61,359 nucleotides of DNA from DASUBV01 sp035763085. Its GTDB lineage: Bacteria > Actinomycetota > Actinomycetes > Streptosporangiales > Streptosporangiaceae. The notes below the pieces were generated by a model, which saw only the letters and a program-made list of their open reading frames with translations, was not told the origin of the DNA and made no database searches. This document shows, in pieces, positions 32,381 through 41,782 of the stretch. The stretch covers positions 1 to 61,359 of the forward strand of contig DASUBV010000099.1 of the NCBI GenBank assembly GCA_035763085.1, written 5' to 3'. How positions within the stretch are numbered: the first letter of the stretch is position 1; each line of letters begins with the position of its first letter. Both the position numbers and the translations under genes were made by a program.

Positions 32381-33292
32381 CTACCGCCCTTCAGTCATGG
32401 CGCAGGTCGCGGCCAGCGTCTCGCCGTAGATCTCGTCCGGGTTCAGCCGCCGCAGCTCCTCCGACAGCAGGTCGGCCGTGTCGCGCCGGTGCAGGGCGAC
32501 GTGCCGGTCGGGCTGGCCGGGACGGCTCAGGGTCGCGACCCGGCCGTCGGGGCGGCTGATGGAGATCTCGCCGTCATCGACGGTGAACGACACCTCGGTG
32601 ATGCCGGGCCCGTCGGACAGCTCCCGCCGGAACGGCACCGCCAGCCGGCTGGACAGCCAGCCGGTCAGCAGGTCAGCGCTGGGGTTGTTGGTCTCGGCCG
32701 CGACCGTGCCGCCGTAGATGATGTCGTCGGTCTGGTCCACGGTGGCGGCCAGCAGGGACCGCCACGGAGTGGCCCTGGTCCAGGCCAGGTCGGTGTCGCC
32801 GGGCCGGTAGGCCGAGGCCAGCGTGGCCAGCGTGATGCCGCAGTTGCCCGACGACGCCGAGTCGGTGACCCGCCGCTGGGCCAGCACGCCCAGCGGCTCG
32901 GCCGAGGGCACGTCCGGGCCCTCGCCCGGCCACCAGGTGACCACCGGGGTGTCGGGGACCAGCAGCGGCATGACCACCGAGTCCGGGTGCAGGCTCATCG
33001 GCCCGTGCAGCCGCAGCAGCACCGTCTGCCCGGCGGCGCCGTCGCCGGAGCGGATCTCGGCGTCCAGCCGGGACGGCCCGCCCGCGCCGCGGCTGATCAC
33101 CGCCAGCATCCGGCACGGGTGCTCGCGGCCGGCCTGGGTGGCGGCCCGCACCGCGTCATGCTGGCGCGACTCGTCGGTCATGATGATCAGGTTGAGCACC
33201 ACGCCGGTGGTAGGCCCGCCGAGCTGGTCCCTGGCCCTGGTCAGGGCGCCGCGCACCGCGCCGGTCGTGGTGTCGGTCAGGTCGATGATCAT
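32381..33292 (-). CDS. opcA: Glucose-6-phosphate dehydrogenase assembly protein OpcA
   Basis: 303 aa. Starts MIIDLTDTTTGAVRGALTRARDQLGGP; family blocks HPCRMLAVISRG, LLVPDTPVVTWWPGEGP, RRVTDSASSGNC and the C-terminal DLLSEELRRLNPDEIYGETL are clear. In actinobacteria and cyanobacteria OpcA is needed for full G6PDH activity. It follows zwf by 24 nt, so stoichiometric expression is likely. Confidence 0.96.
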   Translation of the reverse strand: MIIDLTDTTTGAVRGALTRARDQLGGPTTGVVLNLIIMTDESRQHDAVRAATQAGREHPCRMLAVISRGAGGPSRLDAEIRSGDGAAGQTVLLRLHGPMSLHPDSVVMPLLVPDTPVVTWWPGEGPDVPSAEPLGVLAQRRVTDSASSGNCGITLATLASAYRPGDTDLAWTRATPWRSLLAATVDQTDDIIYGGTVAAETNNPSADLLTGWLSSRLAVPFRRELSDGPGITEVSFTVDDGEISISRPDGRVATLSRPGQPDRHVALHRRDTADLLSEELRRLNPDEIYGETLAATCAMTEGR

Positions 33293-33316
33293 TCGGCTTC
33301 TTCCAGTCTGTCGTGA

Positions 33317-34849
33317 CTACAGCCGCCGCCAGGCGCGGCCGTCGCGGGCCAGCAGCGCGTCGGCGCTGGAGGGGCCCTGCGTGCCGGCCGGGTACTGCTC
33401 CGGCTTGTCGTGGCTGGCCCAGAACTTCTCGATCGGGTCGAGGATCTGCCAGGACAGCTCGACCTCCTCCTGGCGCGGGAACAGCGGCGGGTCGCCGATG
33501 AGCACGTCGAGCAGCAGCCGCTCGTAGGCCTCGGGGCTGGACTCGGTGAACGACTCGCCGTAGGCGAAGTCCATGTTCACGTCGCGGACCTCCATGGCCG
33601 AGCCGGGCACCTTGGAGCCGAACCTGACCGTCACGCCCTCATCCGGCTGGACCCGGATCACCAGGGCATTCTGGCCCAGCTCCTCAGTGTCGGTGGCGGT
33701 GAACGGCAGGTGCGGGGCGCGCTGGAACAGCACCGCGATCTCGGTCATCCGGCTCGGCAGCCGCTTGCCGGTGCGCAGGTAGAACGGGACGCCGGCCCAG
33801 CGCCTGGTGTCGATGGTCAGCCGGATCGCGGCGTAGGTCTCGGTGACCGAGTCCGGCGCGATCCCGTCCTCCTCCAGGAACCCGGGCACCTCGATGCCGC
33901 CCTGCCAGCCGGCGGAGTACTGGCCGCGGGCGGTGCCGACCGCCAGGTCCTCGGGGATCTTGACCGCCGACAGCACCTTCTCCTTCTCCGCCCGCAGCGA
34001 GTTGGCCGAGAACGAGACCGGCTCCTCCATGGCGGTCAGGGCCAGCAGCTGCAGCAGGTGGTTCTGGATGACGTCGCGGGCCGCGCCGATGCCGTCGTAG
34101 TAGCCGGCCCGGCCGCCGATGCCGATGTCCTCGGCCATGGTGATCTGCACGTGGTCGACGTAGCCGCGGTTCCAGATCGGCTCGAACAGCGAGTTGGCGA
34201 ACCGCAGCGCCAGCAGGTTCTGGACCGTCTCCTTGCCCAGGTAGTGGTCGATCCGGAACACCGCGTGCGGCGGGAACACGGCGCTGAGCATGCGGTTGAG
34301 CTCCTGGGCGCTGGCCAGGTCGTGCCCGAACGGCTTCTCGATGACCACCCGGCGCCACGGCTTGCGGCTGTCTGTCTCCGGCGGGGTGGACAGGCCCGAG
34401 CGCTTGAGCTGCGCGACGACCTGGGGGAACGCCTTGGGCGGCACCGACAGGTAGAAGGCGTAGTTGCCGCCGGTGCCGCGCTCGGCGTCGAGCTCGGCCA
34501 CGGTCTGCGCGAGCCGGTCGAACGCCGCGTCGTCGGCGAACTCACCGGGCACGAAGCGCACGCCCTCCTGCAGCTGCTGCCAGACGTCCTCGCGGAACGG
34601 GGTGCGCGCGTGCGCCTTCACCGCGTCGTGGGTGACCTGGGCGAAGTCCTGGTGCGCCCAGTCCCGGCGGGCGAAGCCGACGAGCGAGAAGCCGGGCGGC
34701 AGCAGCCCCCGGTTGGCCAGGTCGTAGATGGCCGGCAGCAGCTTCTTGCTGGCCAGGTCGCCGGTGACGCCGAACAGGACCAGCACGCACGGGCCCGCGA
34801 CCCGGGGGATCCGCCGGTCTCGCGGGTCGCGCAGCGGATTGGGGATCAT
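33317..34849 (-). CDS. zwf: Glucose-6-phosphate dehydrogenase
   Basis: 510 aa from ATG 34849, with GAGGA 6 nt upstream. NADP site VLFGVTGDLASKKLLPAIYDL; the substrate and catalytic region is FRIDHYLGKETVQNLLALRFAN, with catalytic His in the dyad region; VVIEKPFGHDL is intact. It oxidises glucose-6-phosphate with NADP, making NADPH. The frame is open upstream of the chosen ATG, but that part lies over the end of tal and is not G6PDH-like. Confidence 0.98.
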   Translation of the reverse strand: MIPNPLRDPRDRRIPRVAGPCVLVLFGVTGDLASKKLLPAIYDLANRGLLPPGFSLVGFARRDWAHQDFAQVTHDAVKAHARTPFREDVWQQLQEGVRFVPGEFADDAAFDRLAQTVAELDAERGTGGNYAFYLSVPPKAFPQVVAQLKRSGLSTPPETDSRKPWRRVVIEKPFGHDLASAQELNRMLSAVFPPHAVFRIDHYLGKETVQNLLALRFANSLFEPIWNRGYVDHVQITMAEDIGIGGRAGYYDGIGAARDVIQNHLLQLLALTAMEEPVSFSANSLRAEKEKVLSAVKIPEDLAVGTARGQYSAGWQGGIEVPGFLEEDGIAPDSVTETYAAIRLTIDTRRWAGVPFYLRTGKRLPSRMTEIAVLFQRAPHLPFTATDTEELGQNALVIRVQPDEGVTVRFGSKVPGSAMEVRDVNMDFAYGESFTESSPEAYERLLLDVLIGDPPLFPRQEEVELSWQILDPIEKFWASHDKPEQYPAGTQGPSSADALLARDGRAWRRL

Positions 34850-34887
34850 TCGGGGTCCTCCGAGGGTGAAAGAGGCGGTCGCGGCCG

Positions 34888-36006
34888 TCATCGGCCGCTG
34901 GCCTCGCCCATGCCGGTCTTGATCGTCTCCAGCAGCTGGTTCCAGGAGACGGCGAACTTGTCGACGCCCTCGTCCTCCAGCGTCTGCACGACCTCGTCGT
35001 AGCTGACGCCAGCCGCGGCCAGCTTCCCGAAGTAGGCCCGCGCCTGGTCGTAGCTGCCCCGCACCGTGTCGCCGCGCAGCTCGGCATGGTCGGCGACGTC
35101 GCGGATGGTCGCCTCCGGCATGGTGTTCACCACCCCCGGCGCGACCAGGTCGGTGACGTACATGGTGTCCGGGTACTCCGGGTTCTTGGTGCTGGTGGAG
35201 GCCCACAGCGGCCGCTGCGGCCGCGCGCCGCGCGCCTCCAGCGCCCGCCACCGCGCGGTGTCGGTCTTGCGCTCGTACAGCTCGTAGGCCAGCCGGGCGT
35301 TGGCGACCGCCGCCTGGCCGCGCAGCGCCAGCGCCTCGGGCGTGCCGATCTTGTCCAGCCGCTGGTCCACCTCGGTGTCCACCCGGCTGACAAAGAACGA
35401 GGCCACCGAGGCCAGTCCGGCAATGTGCTCGTCGGAGGCGGCCTCCAGCCCGGCCATGAACGCGTCGATGACCTCGCTGTAGCGCTCCAGCGAGAAGATC
35501 AGCGTGAAGTTGACGCTGATGCCCTCCGACAGCGCCCGGGTGATGGCGGGCAGCCCCGCGCGGGTGGCCGGGATCTTGATGAACAGGTTAGGCCGGTCCA
35601 CCAGCCACCACAGCGCCCGCGCCTCGGCCACCGTCCTGGCGGTGTCCCTGGCCAGCCGCGGGTCCACCTCGATCGAGACCCGGCCGTCCACGCCGCCGGA
35701 GGCGTCATAGGCCGGCCGCAGCACGTCGCACGCCCACCGGATGTCGCGCGTGGTCACCGCGCGGGAGGCCTCCTCGAGGCTGACCCCGCGGACGCCCAGG
35801 TCGCGCAGCTGCTCGTCGTAGGCGGTGCCCTTGGACATCGCGCTGGCGAAAATCGTCGGGTTGGAGGTCACGCCCACCACGTGGAAATCACGCATCAGCG
35901 CGGCCAGGTTTCCGGTCGTCAGCCGCTCCCGGCTGATGTCGTCGAGCCAGACCGCCACGCCCAGCGCGCTCAGCTGGCCGAGCCTGTCCTCACCCTGCGT
36001 CGTCAT
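34888..36006 (-). CDS. tal: Transaldolase
   Basis: 372 aa from ATG 36006, preceded by AAGGAG with an 8-nt spacer; a GTG at 36015 is a less likely start. The class I transaldolase barrel includes GVAVWLDDISRERLTTGN, TSNPTIFASAM, and the Schiff-base lysine in PNLFIKIPATRAGLPAI. It has the length of the longer actinobacterial Tal type. It moves dihydroxyacetone units between sugar phosphates. Confidence 0.97.
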   Translation of the reverse strand: MTTQGEDRLGQLSALGVAVWLDDISRERLTTGNLAALMRDFHVVGVTSNPTIFASAMSKGTAYDEQLRDLGVRGVSLEEASRAVTTRDIRWACDVLRPAYDASGGVDGRVSIEVDPRLARDTARTVAEARALWWLVDRPNLFIKIPATRAGLPAITRALSEGISVNFTLIFSLERYSEVIDAFMAGLEAASDEHIAGLASVASFFVSRVDTEVDQRLDKIGTPEALALRGQAAVANARLAYELYERKTDTARWRALEARGARPQRPLWASTSTKNPEYPDTMYVTDLVAPGVVNTMPEATIRDVADHAELRGDTVRGSYDQARAYFGKLAAAGVSYDEVVQTLEDEGVDKFAVSWNQLLETIKTGMGEASGR

Positions 36007-36028
36007 GACTGTCACTCCTTAGTACGTG

Positions 36029-38206
36029 CTAGCGGGCGTCCGGGCCGGACTGCGGCGGGACGTCCTGCTGCGAGGCGCCGGGCACGGGCCCGGTGGCCTC
36101 CTGCGACCGCCGTGCCCGGTCCAGGCTGGCCAGGGCCTTCTGGGTCAAATGCTCGTCGGTGATGCCGAATTCCTCATACAGCCGCTGGTAGTCGGCTGAG
36201 GCGCCGAAATGCTCGAGGCTGACGCTGTCGCCCAGGTCACCGGTGAACTGCCGCCAGCCGAGGGCGATGCCGGCCTCGATGCTGACCCGGGCCCGCACCG
36301 CCGGCGGCAGGACCGACTCGCGGTAGGCCTGATCCTGCTCGGCGAACCACTCCACGCACGGCATCGACACCACCCGGGTGGGGATGCCGCGAGCCTGCAG
36401 CGTGTCCCGCGAGGCCAGCGCGATCTGCACCTCGCTGCCGGTGCCGATGAGGATGACCGCGGGGCTGCCGCCGTCGGCCTCGGCCAGCACGTAGCCGCCG
36501 CGGGCGGTGCCCGCCGCGCTGGCCAGCCTGCCCGCCGACCGGTCGAGCACCGGGACGCCCTGCCGGGTCAGGGCCAGCCCGGCGGGCCGGTCGGTGTGCT
36601 CCAGGATCGTCTGCCAGGCCACGGTCGTCTCGTTGGCGTCGGCCGGGCGGACGATGTCCAGGCCGGGGATGGCGCGCAGCGCCCACAGTGTCTCGACCGG
36701 CTGGTGGGTCGGCCCGTCCTCGCCCAGCCCGATCGAGTCGTGGGTCCAGACGAAGATGGACGGCTGCTTCATCAGCGCCGCCAGCCGCACCGCGCCCCGC
36801 ATGTAGTCGCTGAACACCAGGAACGTGCCGCCGTAGGGCCGGGTCAGCCCGTGCAGCGTGATCCCGTTCAGGATGGCCCCCATCCCGTGCTCGCGGACGC
36901 CGAAGTGCAGCGTGCGGCCGTAGGGGTTGCCGGGGAACATCTCGGTCTGGTGCTCGGTGGGGATGAAGGACGGCTCGCCCTTCATCGTGGTGTCATTGCT
37001 GCCGGCCAGGTCGGCCGACCCGCCCCACAGCTCCGGCAGGACCGGGGCCAGCGCGGCCAGCACCTGGCCCGAGGCGGCCCGGGTGGCGATGCCCTTGGCG
37101 CTGGGCTCGAACTGCGGCAGCGCGCTGGTCCAGCCGTCGGGCAGGCGGCGGGCGGCCAGCCGGTCCAGCAGCGCCCGGCGGCCGGGATTGGCCGCCGTCC
37201 AGGCGGCGAACCGCTCGTCCCATTCGGCGTGCAGCAGCTTGCCCCGGTCGGCCACCTGGCGGGCGTGCGCCACCACCTCGTCCTCGACCGGGAAGTCGAC
37301 CGCCGGGTCGAAGCCGAGGATCTCCTTGGTCGCGGCCACCTCGTCGGCGCCCAGCGCCGCGCCGTGCGCCGCGCCGGTGTTCTGCTTGTGCGGCGCGGGC
37401 CAGCCGATGATCGTCCGCAGCGAGATCAGCGACGGTCGGCCGGTCTGCTCCCGGGCGTTCCGGAAGGCCTGGTCCAGCGCCTCCACGTCCTCGGAGTAGC
37501 CGGTCTCGTGCCGCCAGCCGACCCGCTGGACATGCCAGCCATAGGCCTCATACCGGGCGCAGACATCCTCGGACTTGGCGATGCTGGTGTCGTCCTCGAT
37601 GGAGATCGTGTTGTCGTCGTACAGCACGATCAGGTTGTCCAGCTGCTGGTGGCCGGCCAGCGAGCAGGCCTCGTGGCTGATGCCCTCCTCAAGGTCCCCG
37701 TCCGAGCAGAACACGTAGATGTGGTGGTCAAACGGGCTGGTGCCGGGCTCGGCATCCGGGTCCAGCAGGCCCCGCTCGCGGCGGGCGGCCATGGCCATGC
37801 CCACGGCCATGCTGATGCCCTGGCCCAGCGGGCCGGTGGTCGCCTCGACCCCCGGCGTCAGCCAGTGCTCGGGGTGGCCGGGGGTCTTGCTGCCCCAGGT
37901 CCGCAGGGCCTTCAGGTCATCGAGCGTCAGCCCGTAGCCCGACAGGTAGTCCTGGATGTAGAGGGTGAGGCTGGAGTGGCCGCAGGACAGCACAAAACGG
38001 TCCCGGCCGAGCCAGCCGGCATCGGACGGGTCGTGCCGCATGATGCGCTGGAACAGCAGGTACGCCGCCGGGGCCAGGCTCATCGCGGTGCCCGGGTGCC
38101 CGTTTCCGGTCTTCTGCACCGCGTCCATGGCCAGCACCCGGATCAGGTCCACGGCGCGCCTGTCAGTCTGTGACCAATCCAGCGCCGCGGGCGTGTCGCT
38201 GCTCAC
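36029..38206 (-). CDS. tkt: Transketolase
   Basis: 725 aa, GTG start. TPP- and metal-binding motifs: QKTGNGHPGTAMSLAPAAY, GPLGQGISMAVGMA, CSDGDLEEGISHEACSLAGH...LYDDN. The second half has the phosphate-site RTIIGWPAPHKQNTG, EHGMGAILNGITLHG with the catalytic Glu, and HDSIGLGEDGPTHQPVE. It is the first gene of the pentose-phosphate series, followed by tal after 22 nt. The usual actinobacterial neighbour ctaB is not found upstream; ctaA is the next gene. Confidence 0.98.
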   Translation of the reverse strand: MSSDTPAALDWSQTDRRAVDLIRVLAMDAVQKTGNGHPGTAMSLAPAAYLLFQRIMRHDPSDAGWLGRDRFVLSCGHSSLTLYIQDYLSGYGLTLDDLKALRTWGSKTPGHPEHWLTPGVEATTGPLGQGISMAVGMAMAARRERGLLDPDAEPGTSPFDHHIYVFCSDGDLEEGISHEACSLAGHQQLDNLIVLYDDNTISIEDDTSIAKSEDVCARYEAYGWHVQRVGWRHETGYSEDVEALDQAFRNAREQTGRPSLISLRTIIGWPAPHKQNTGAAHGAALGADEVAATKEILGFDPAVDFPVEDEVVAHARQVADRGKLLHAEWDERFAAWTAANPGRRALLDRLAARRLPDGWTSALPQFEPSAKGIATRAASGQVLAALAPVLPELWGGSADLAGSNDTTMKGEPSFIPTEHQTEMFPGNPYGRTLHFGVREHGMGAILNGITLHGLTRPYGGTFLVFSDYMRGAVRLAALMKQPSIFVWTHDSIGLGEDGPTHQPVETLWALRAIPGLDIVRPADANETTVAWQTILEHTDRPAGLALTRQGVPVLDRSAGRLASAAGTARGGYVLAEADGGSPAVILIGTGSEVQIALASRDTLQARGIPTRVVSMPCVEWFAEQDQAYRESVLPPAVRARVSIEAGIALGWRQFTGDLGDSVSLEHFGASADYQRLYEEFGITDEHLTQKALASLDRARRSQEATGPVPGASQQDVPPQSGPDAR

Positions 38207-38408
38207 GTTGGCTCAGGCCCCCTCAGTAGTTAGCGGACATCGGAAAAACCCTATCCCTGCCGGTTCCCCGTTATCCCCGCGCGGCTGTGAACCGCAGCTG
38301 AAGCCGCCGCGGAACCAGTGACAGGAACTCGCGGAGCTGGCCAATTCTTCCGCGGGCGCCGCCCGCGCCGGCAGCTGGGCCGGGGCGGCGGGGCGAGGGC
38401 TGTGCCGC

Positions 38409-39446
38409 CTACGCTTTCACCCGGGCCGGGGCGGTCGCGGGCAGCGCGGCCCGCTCGCGCAGCGCGAAGGGCAGGAACAACACGGCGAGCCAGATGGCCG
38501 CCGCGCCGGTCTCGTGGACCCAGACCAGGCCGGCCGGCAGCCCGCTGAAGTACTGCGCGTAGCCGACCACGCCCTGGAGCCCGATCAGGGCGGCCACCAG
38601 CCAGCCCAGCCGGACCGCGCGCCGCGGTGCCGCCGTCAGCCGCATGGCGATGATCAGCCCCACCAGCAGCGCGCCCAGGAACCAGCCGATGTCGGCGTGG
38701 AACTGGGTCACGCCGACCTGGGGCAGCGGGTAGCGCGGCACGTCCGCGGCGCCGGCCAGCGGCCCGGTCCCGGTCACCACCGTGCCGGCCGTCATCATCA
38801 GCGCGACGGCGGCGATCACGCCCAGCGCGAACCCGCGGACCAGCCGGGGGACCAGCGGCCGGGCCGGCCCGGTGCCTTCCTGGCACCGGACATACAGCGC
38901 CACGGCTGCCGCCACCGGGGCCATCGAGGCCACGAAGTGCACCGAGACCCAGCCCGGGTTGAGCTTGGTCAGCACCACGATGCCGCCCACCACCGCCTGC
39001 ACGACGATGCAGCCGGGCTGCGCCGCGGCCAGCCAGACCAGGTCGCGGCGGCGGCCCGCGCCGGCGACCGGGCGGAATTGCCAGGCGGCCACGGTGACCA
39101 GCACCGCGATCACGAAGATCGCGACGGTCACCAGTCGGTTGCCGAACTCGATCCACTGGTGGACCAGCGACTCGCCGCCGCTGCCGCCGGCGGCCAGGTC
39201 ATGAGCTGAGCACCGCGGCCAGTCCGAGCAGCCCAGCCCGGACTGGCTGAGCCGCACCGCCGCGCCGCTCAGGATGATTACCACCGAGATCACGATGCCG
39301 GCCAGCGCGAGCCGTCGCATGGCGGCGGGCGAGGGTGCCAGCACCGCGCGAGCCAGGGCGCGCAGCCGGGCGCGCCAGCCAGCGCCTTCCAGCCCGGCGA
39401 CGGCGGGAACGGCGGCCGGGTTCGGGGGAGCAAGATGGCCGGACAC
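38409..39446 (-). CDS. ctaA: Heme A synthase (COX15/CtaA family)
   Basis: 345 aa from GTG 39446. A TACGAT -10 lies 7 nt before this GTG, whereas the ATG at 39455 overlaps the hexamer; the ATG cannot be excluded. Eight membrane helices. Heme-ligand histidines appear in LVHQWIEFGNR, SVHFVASM, VTQFHADIGWFLG and WVHETGAA. GAAVRLSQSGLGCSDWPRC has the conserved Cys pair region of helix 1-2. It oxidises heme O to heme A for cytochrome aa3 oxidase. The heme O synthase gene ctaB is absent from the window. Confidence 0.93.
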   Translation of the reverse strand: MSGHLAPPNPAAVPAVAGLEGAGWRARLRALARAVLAPSPAAMRRLALAGIVISVVIILSGAAVRLSQSGLGCSDWPRCSAHDLAAGGSGGESLVHQWIEFGNRLVTVAIFVIAVLVTVAAWQFRPVAGAGRRRDLVWLAAAQPGCIVVQAVVGGIVVLTKLNPGWVSVHFVASMAPVAAAVALYVRCQEGTGPARPLVPRLVRGFALGVIAAVALMMTAGTVVTGTGPLAGAADVPRYPLPQVGVTQFHADIGWFLGALLVGLIIAMRLTAAPRRAVRLGWLVAALIGLQGVVGYAQYFSGLPAGLVWVHETGAAAIWLAVLFLPFALRERAALPATAPARVKA

Positions 39447-39495
39447 GACCCCCATCGTAGGAGCACCCTGCCGCGGCCGGCAGGCCGGCTGCGGC

Positions 39496-40308
39496 CTACT
39501 CCCAGCGGAAGGTGCGCGCGGCGACGATGATGGTCACGGCCGCCCAGGCCAGCAGGACCAGCAGGTCGGTCGCGGGCAGGCCCGCGCTGTGCGCGAGCGT
39601 GCCGCGCAGCCCGTCGGCCAGCGCCCCGGCCGGCAGCAGCTTCAGCACCGGCACGATCCCCTCGGGGAACCGGGCCAGCGGGAACACCAGCCCGCCGATC
39701 CCCAGCATGACCAGGTACAGCAGGTTGGCCGCGGCCAGCGTCGCCTCGGCCCGCAGCGTGCCGGCCAGCAGCAGGGCCAGCCCGCTGAAAGCGGCCGTCC
39801 CGGCCAGCACCAGCAGCACCGCCGAGGCTAGGCCCGCCGCGCTGGTATGCGGCCGCCAGCCCAGCGCCGCGCCGATGCCCGCGATCACGATGAACTGACC
39901 GGCCTCGACGGCCAGCACGGTCAGCGTCTTGGCGCCGATGAGCCCGCCGCGCGACAGCGGCGCGGCGCCCAGCCGCTTGAGCACGCCGTAACGGCGCTCG
40001 AAGCCGGTCGCGATGGCCTGGCTGGTGAACGCGGTGGACAGCACGGCCAGGGCCAGGATGCCGGGCACCACGAAGTTGATCCGGCTGCCGGCGATGTTGA
40101 CCAGCGGCTCATGGCCGAAGGCGAGCAGCAGCAGCACCGGGATGATCAGGGTCAGCAGCAGCTGCTCGCCGTTGCGCAGCATCATCCGCAGCTCGAGGCC
40201 GGCCTGGGCAGTGATCATCCGCGGCAGCGGCGCGGCGCCCGGCGCGGGAGCGGGCCAGCTGCCGGCACCGGCCTGCCCGGCGCTGGCCGGGCCGGGAACA
40301 GTGGTCAT
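39496..40308 (-). CDS. ABC-2 type transporter permease
   Basis: 270 aa from ATG 40308, which overlaps the stop of the ATPase gene (ATGA). Six membrane helices follow a cytoplasmic N-terminus: LLLTLIIPVLLLLAF, FVVPGILALAVLSTAFTSQAIATGFERRYGVLKRLGAAPLSR (typical ABC-2 cytoplasmic helix), VEAGQFIVIAGIGAALGW, LASAVLLVLAGTAAFSGLALLLAGTL and others. It is paired with the upstream ATPase as a two-component exporter; the substrate is unknown. Its position next to ctaA is typical for actinobacteria. Confidence 0.9.
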   Translation of the reverse strand: MTTVPGPASAGQAGAGSWPAPAPGAAPLPRMITAQAGLELRMMLRNGEQLLLTLIIPVLLLLAFGHEPLVNIAGSRINFVVPGILALAVLSTAFTSQAIATGFERRYGVLKRLGAAPLSRGGLIGAKTLTVLAVEAGQFIVIAGIGAALGWRPHTSAAGLASAVLLVLAGTAAFSGLALLLAGTLRAEATLAAANLLYLVMLGIGGLVFPLARFPEGIVPVLKLLPAGALADGLRGTLAHSAGLPATDLLVLLAWAAVTIIVAARTFRWE

Positions 40309-41231
40309 GAGCGCAGCTCCCGTCCGGTCAGCTCGAGGAAGACATCCTCCAGGGTGCGGCTCTCGATCCGCAGGCTCTGGGCCAGGATGCCGTGATCGGC
40401 GCACCACGCCGTGACGGCGGCCACCAGCTGCGGGTCGACACCGCCGTGGACCTCCACCATGTAGTGCCCGGCCGGCGACTCCTTGGCCGTGCTGCCGGGC
40501 GGCAGCGCGGCCACCAGGGCGTCGGTGTCCAGGCCGGGCTCGGCGCGGAACCGCAGCTGCCCGGACGAGCCGCACAGCTCCGTCAGCGTGCCGGCCACCG
40601 CGACCTGGCCATGGTCGACGATCACGATGTGGTCGGCCAGCCGCTCGGCTTCCTCCATGTAATGCGTGGCCAGGATCACAGTCGTGCCCGCCGCCCGCAG
40701 GCTCTCGATCAGCTCCCAGGTCGCGTGCCGGGCCTGCGGGTCCAGGCCCGCGCTCGGCTCGTCCAGGAACACCAGCTCCGGCCGGCCGATGATCGCGGCG
40801 GCCAGCGACAGCCGCTGCTGCTGGCCGCCGGACAGCCGCCGGAACGCGGTCCGCGCGCTGGCGGCCAGGCCCAGCCGGCCCAGCAGCTCACCGGGATCGA
40901 GCGGGCGGGCGTAAAACCCGGCCTGGGTGCGCAGGTACTCCGCGGCCCGGACGGCGGGCGGTATCCCGCCGGACTGCAGCATCACGCCGACGCGCGGCTT
41001 CAGCTCGCGGGCGTCGCGGACCGGGTCGAGCCCGAGCACCCGCACGGTGCCCGCGTCCGGCCGCCGGTAGCCCTCGCACGTCTCGATCGTGGTCGTCTTG
41101 CCGGCCCCGTTCGGCCCGAGGATGGCGGTGACCTGCGCGCGCGCAGCGGTCAGCGACAGGCCGTCGACCGCGGGCGTGCCGGCGTATCTCTTGACCAGGC
41201 CGTGGATCTCGACGGCCGGAGCGCTGCTCAC
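40305..41231 (-). CDS. ABC transporter ATP-binding protein (DrrA/CcmA-like)
   Basis: 308 aa from GTG 41231; a TAGACT -10 is 7 nt upstream, which fixes the start. Walker A AILGPNGAGKTTTIETCEGY, Q-loop VMLQSGGIP, signature FRRLSGGQQQRLSLAAAI, Walker B LVFLDEPSAGLDPQ, and H-loop ILATHYMEEAERLADH. The C-terminal ~80 residues (FRAEPGLDTDAL...) end with SRTLEDVFLELTGRELRS, as in ABC-2 drug or lipid exporters. It is translationally coupled to the permease. Confidence 0.93.
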   Translation of the reverse strand: MSSAPAVEIHGLVKRYAGTPAVDGLSLTAARAQVTAILGPNGAGKTTTIETCEGYRRPDAGTVRVLGLDPVRDARELKPRVGVMLQSGGIPPAVRAAEYLRTQAGFYARPLDPGELLGRLGLAASARTAFRRLSGGQQQRLSLAAAIIGRPELVFLDEPSAGLDPQARHATWELIESLRAAGTTVILATHYMEEAERLADHIVIVDHGQVAVAGTLTELCGSSGQLRFRAEPGLDTDALVAALPPGSTAKESPAGHYMVEVHGGVDPQLVAAVTAWCADHGILAQSLRIESRTLEDVFLELTGRELRS

Positions 41232-41238
41232 GGTGGGA

Positions 41239-41308
41239 AGTCTAGGGTTGCGCGGCGGTAGTCGCGCCCGCCGGGCCGGCCCGCAATGCCGGGAAGGCGT
41301 GCCAGACT
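41239..41308. promoter_or_regulatory. Divergent leaderless promoters for the ABC ATPase and Nudix genes
   Basis: TAGACT on the minus strand (41239-41244) is 7 nt before the ATPase GTG, and CAGACT on the plus strand (41303-41308) is 6 nt before the Nudix GTG. Neither start has a Shine-Dalgarno. Confidence 0.45.
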
Positions 41309-41314
41309 GTCCGG

Positions 41315-41782
41315 GTGACATCGGTCAGGGAACGGCGGTCCGGCCGCGTCCTGGTCCTGGACCCCCGGGAGCGGATCCTGCTGCTGCAGGGCTTTGACCC
41401 CGCCGCCCCCGGCTACCGGTTCTGGTTCACCATCGGCGGCGGCGCCGAGCCCGGCGAGTCGCTGGCCCAGGCCGCGGCCAGGGAGCTGCGCGAGGAGTCC
41501 GGGATCCGCGCCGAGCCGGCCGCGCTCGGCCAGCCGGTCTGGCGCCGGACCGCCCGCTTCAGCTACGACGGCCAGCCCTACCGCCAGCAGGAGGAGTATT
41601 ACCTGCTGCGCACCGGCCCGGTCGAGGTCACCCTGGACGGGCTGGAGGACGGCGAGCGGGCCACGGTCACGGCGCACCGCTGGTGGGCCATCGGGGAGCT
41701 GATCAGCTCGGGCGAGCCGTTCGTCCCGCCCGAGCTGCCCGCCATTCTCGCGAGCCTGAACGGCGGCGAGCCGCCCCGCTAG
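41315..41782 (+). CDS. Nudix hydrolase
   Basis: 155 aa, GTG start. A complete Nudix box is present: GGGAEPGESLAQAAARELREESGI fits GX5EX7REUXEEXGU. N-terminal strand RVLVLDPRERILLLQGFDP, and the region before the box WFTIGGG. It hydrolyses a nucleoside diphosphate linked to another moiety; substrate unknown. Its TAG overlaps the TAG of the convergent S10 peptidase gene in a shared CTAG. Confidence 0.9.
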   Translation: MTSVRERRSGRVLVLDPRERILLLQGFDPAAPGYRFWFTIGGGAEPGESLAQAAARELREESGIRAEPAALGQPVWRRTARFSYDGQPYRQQEEYYLLRTGPVEVTLDGLEDGERATVTAHRWWAIGELISSGEPFVPPELPAILASLNGGEPPR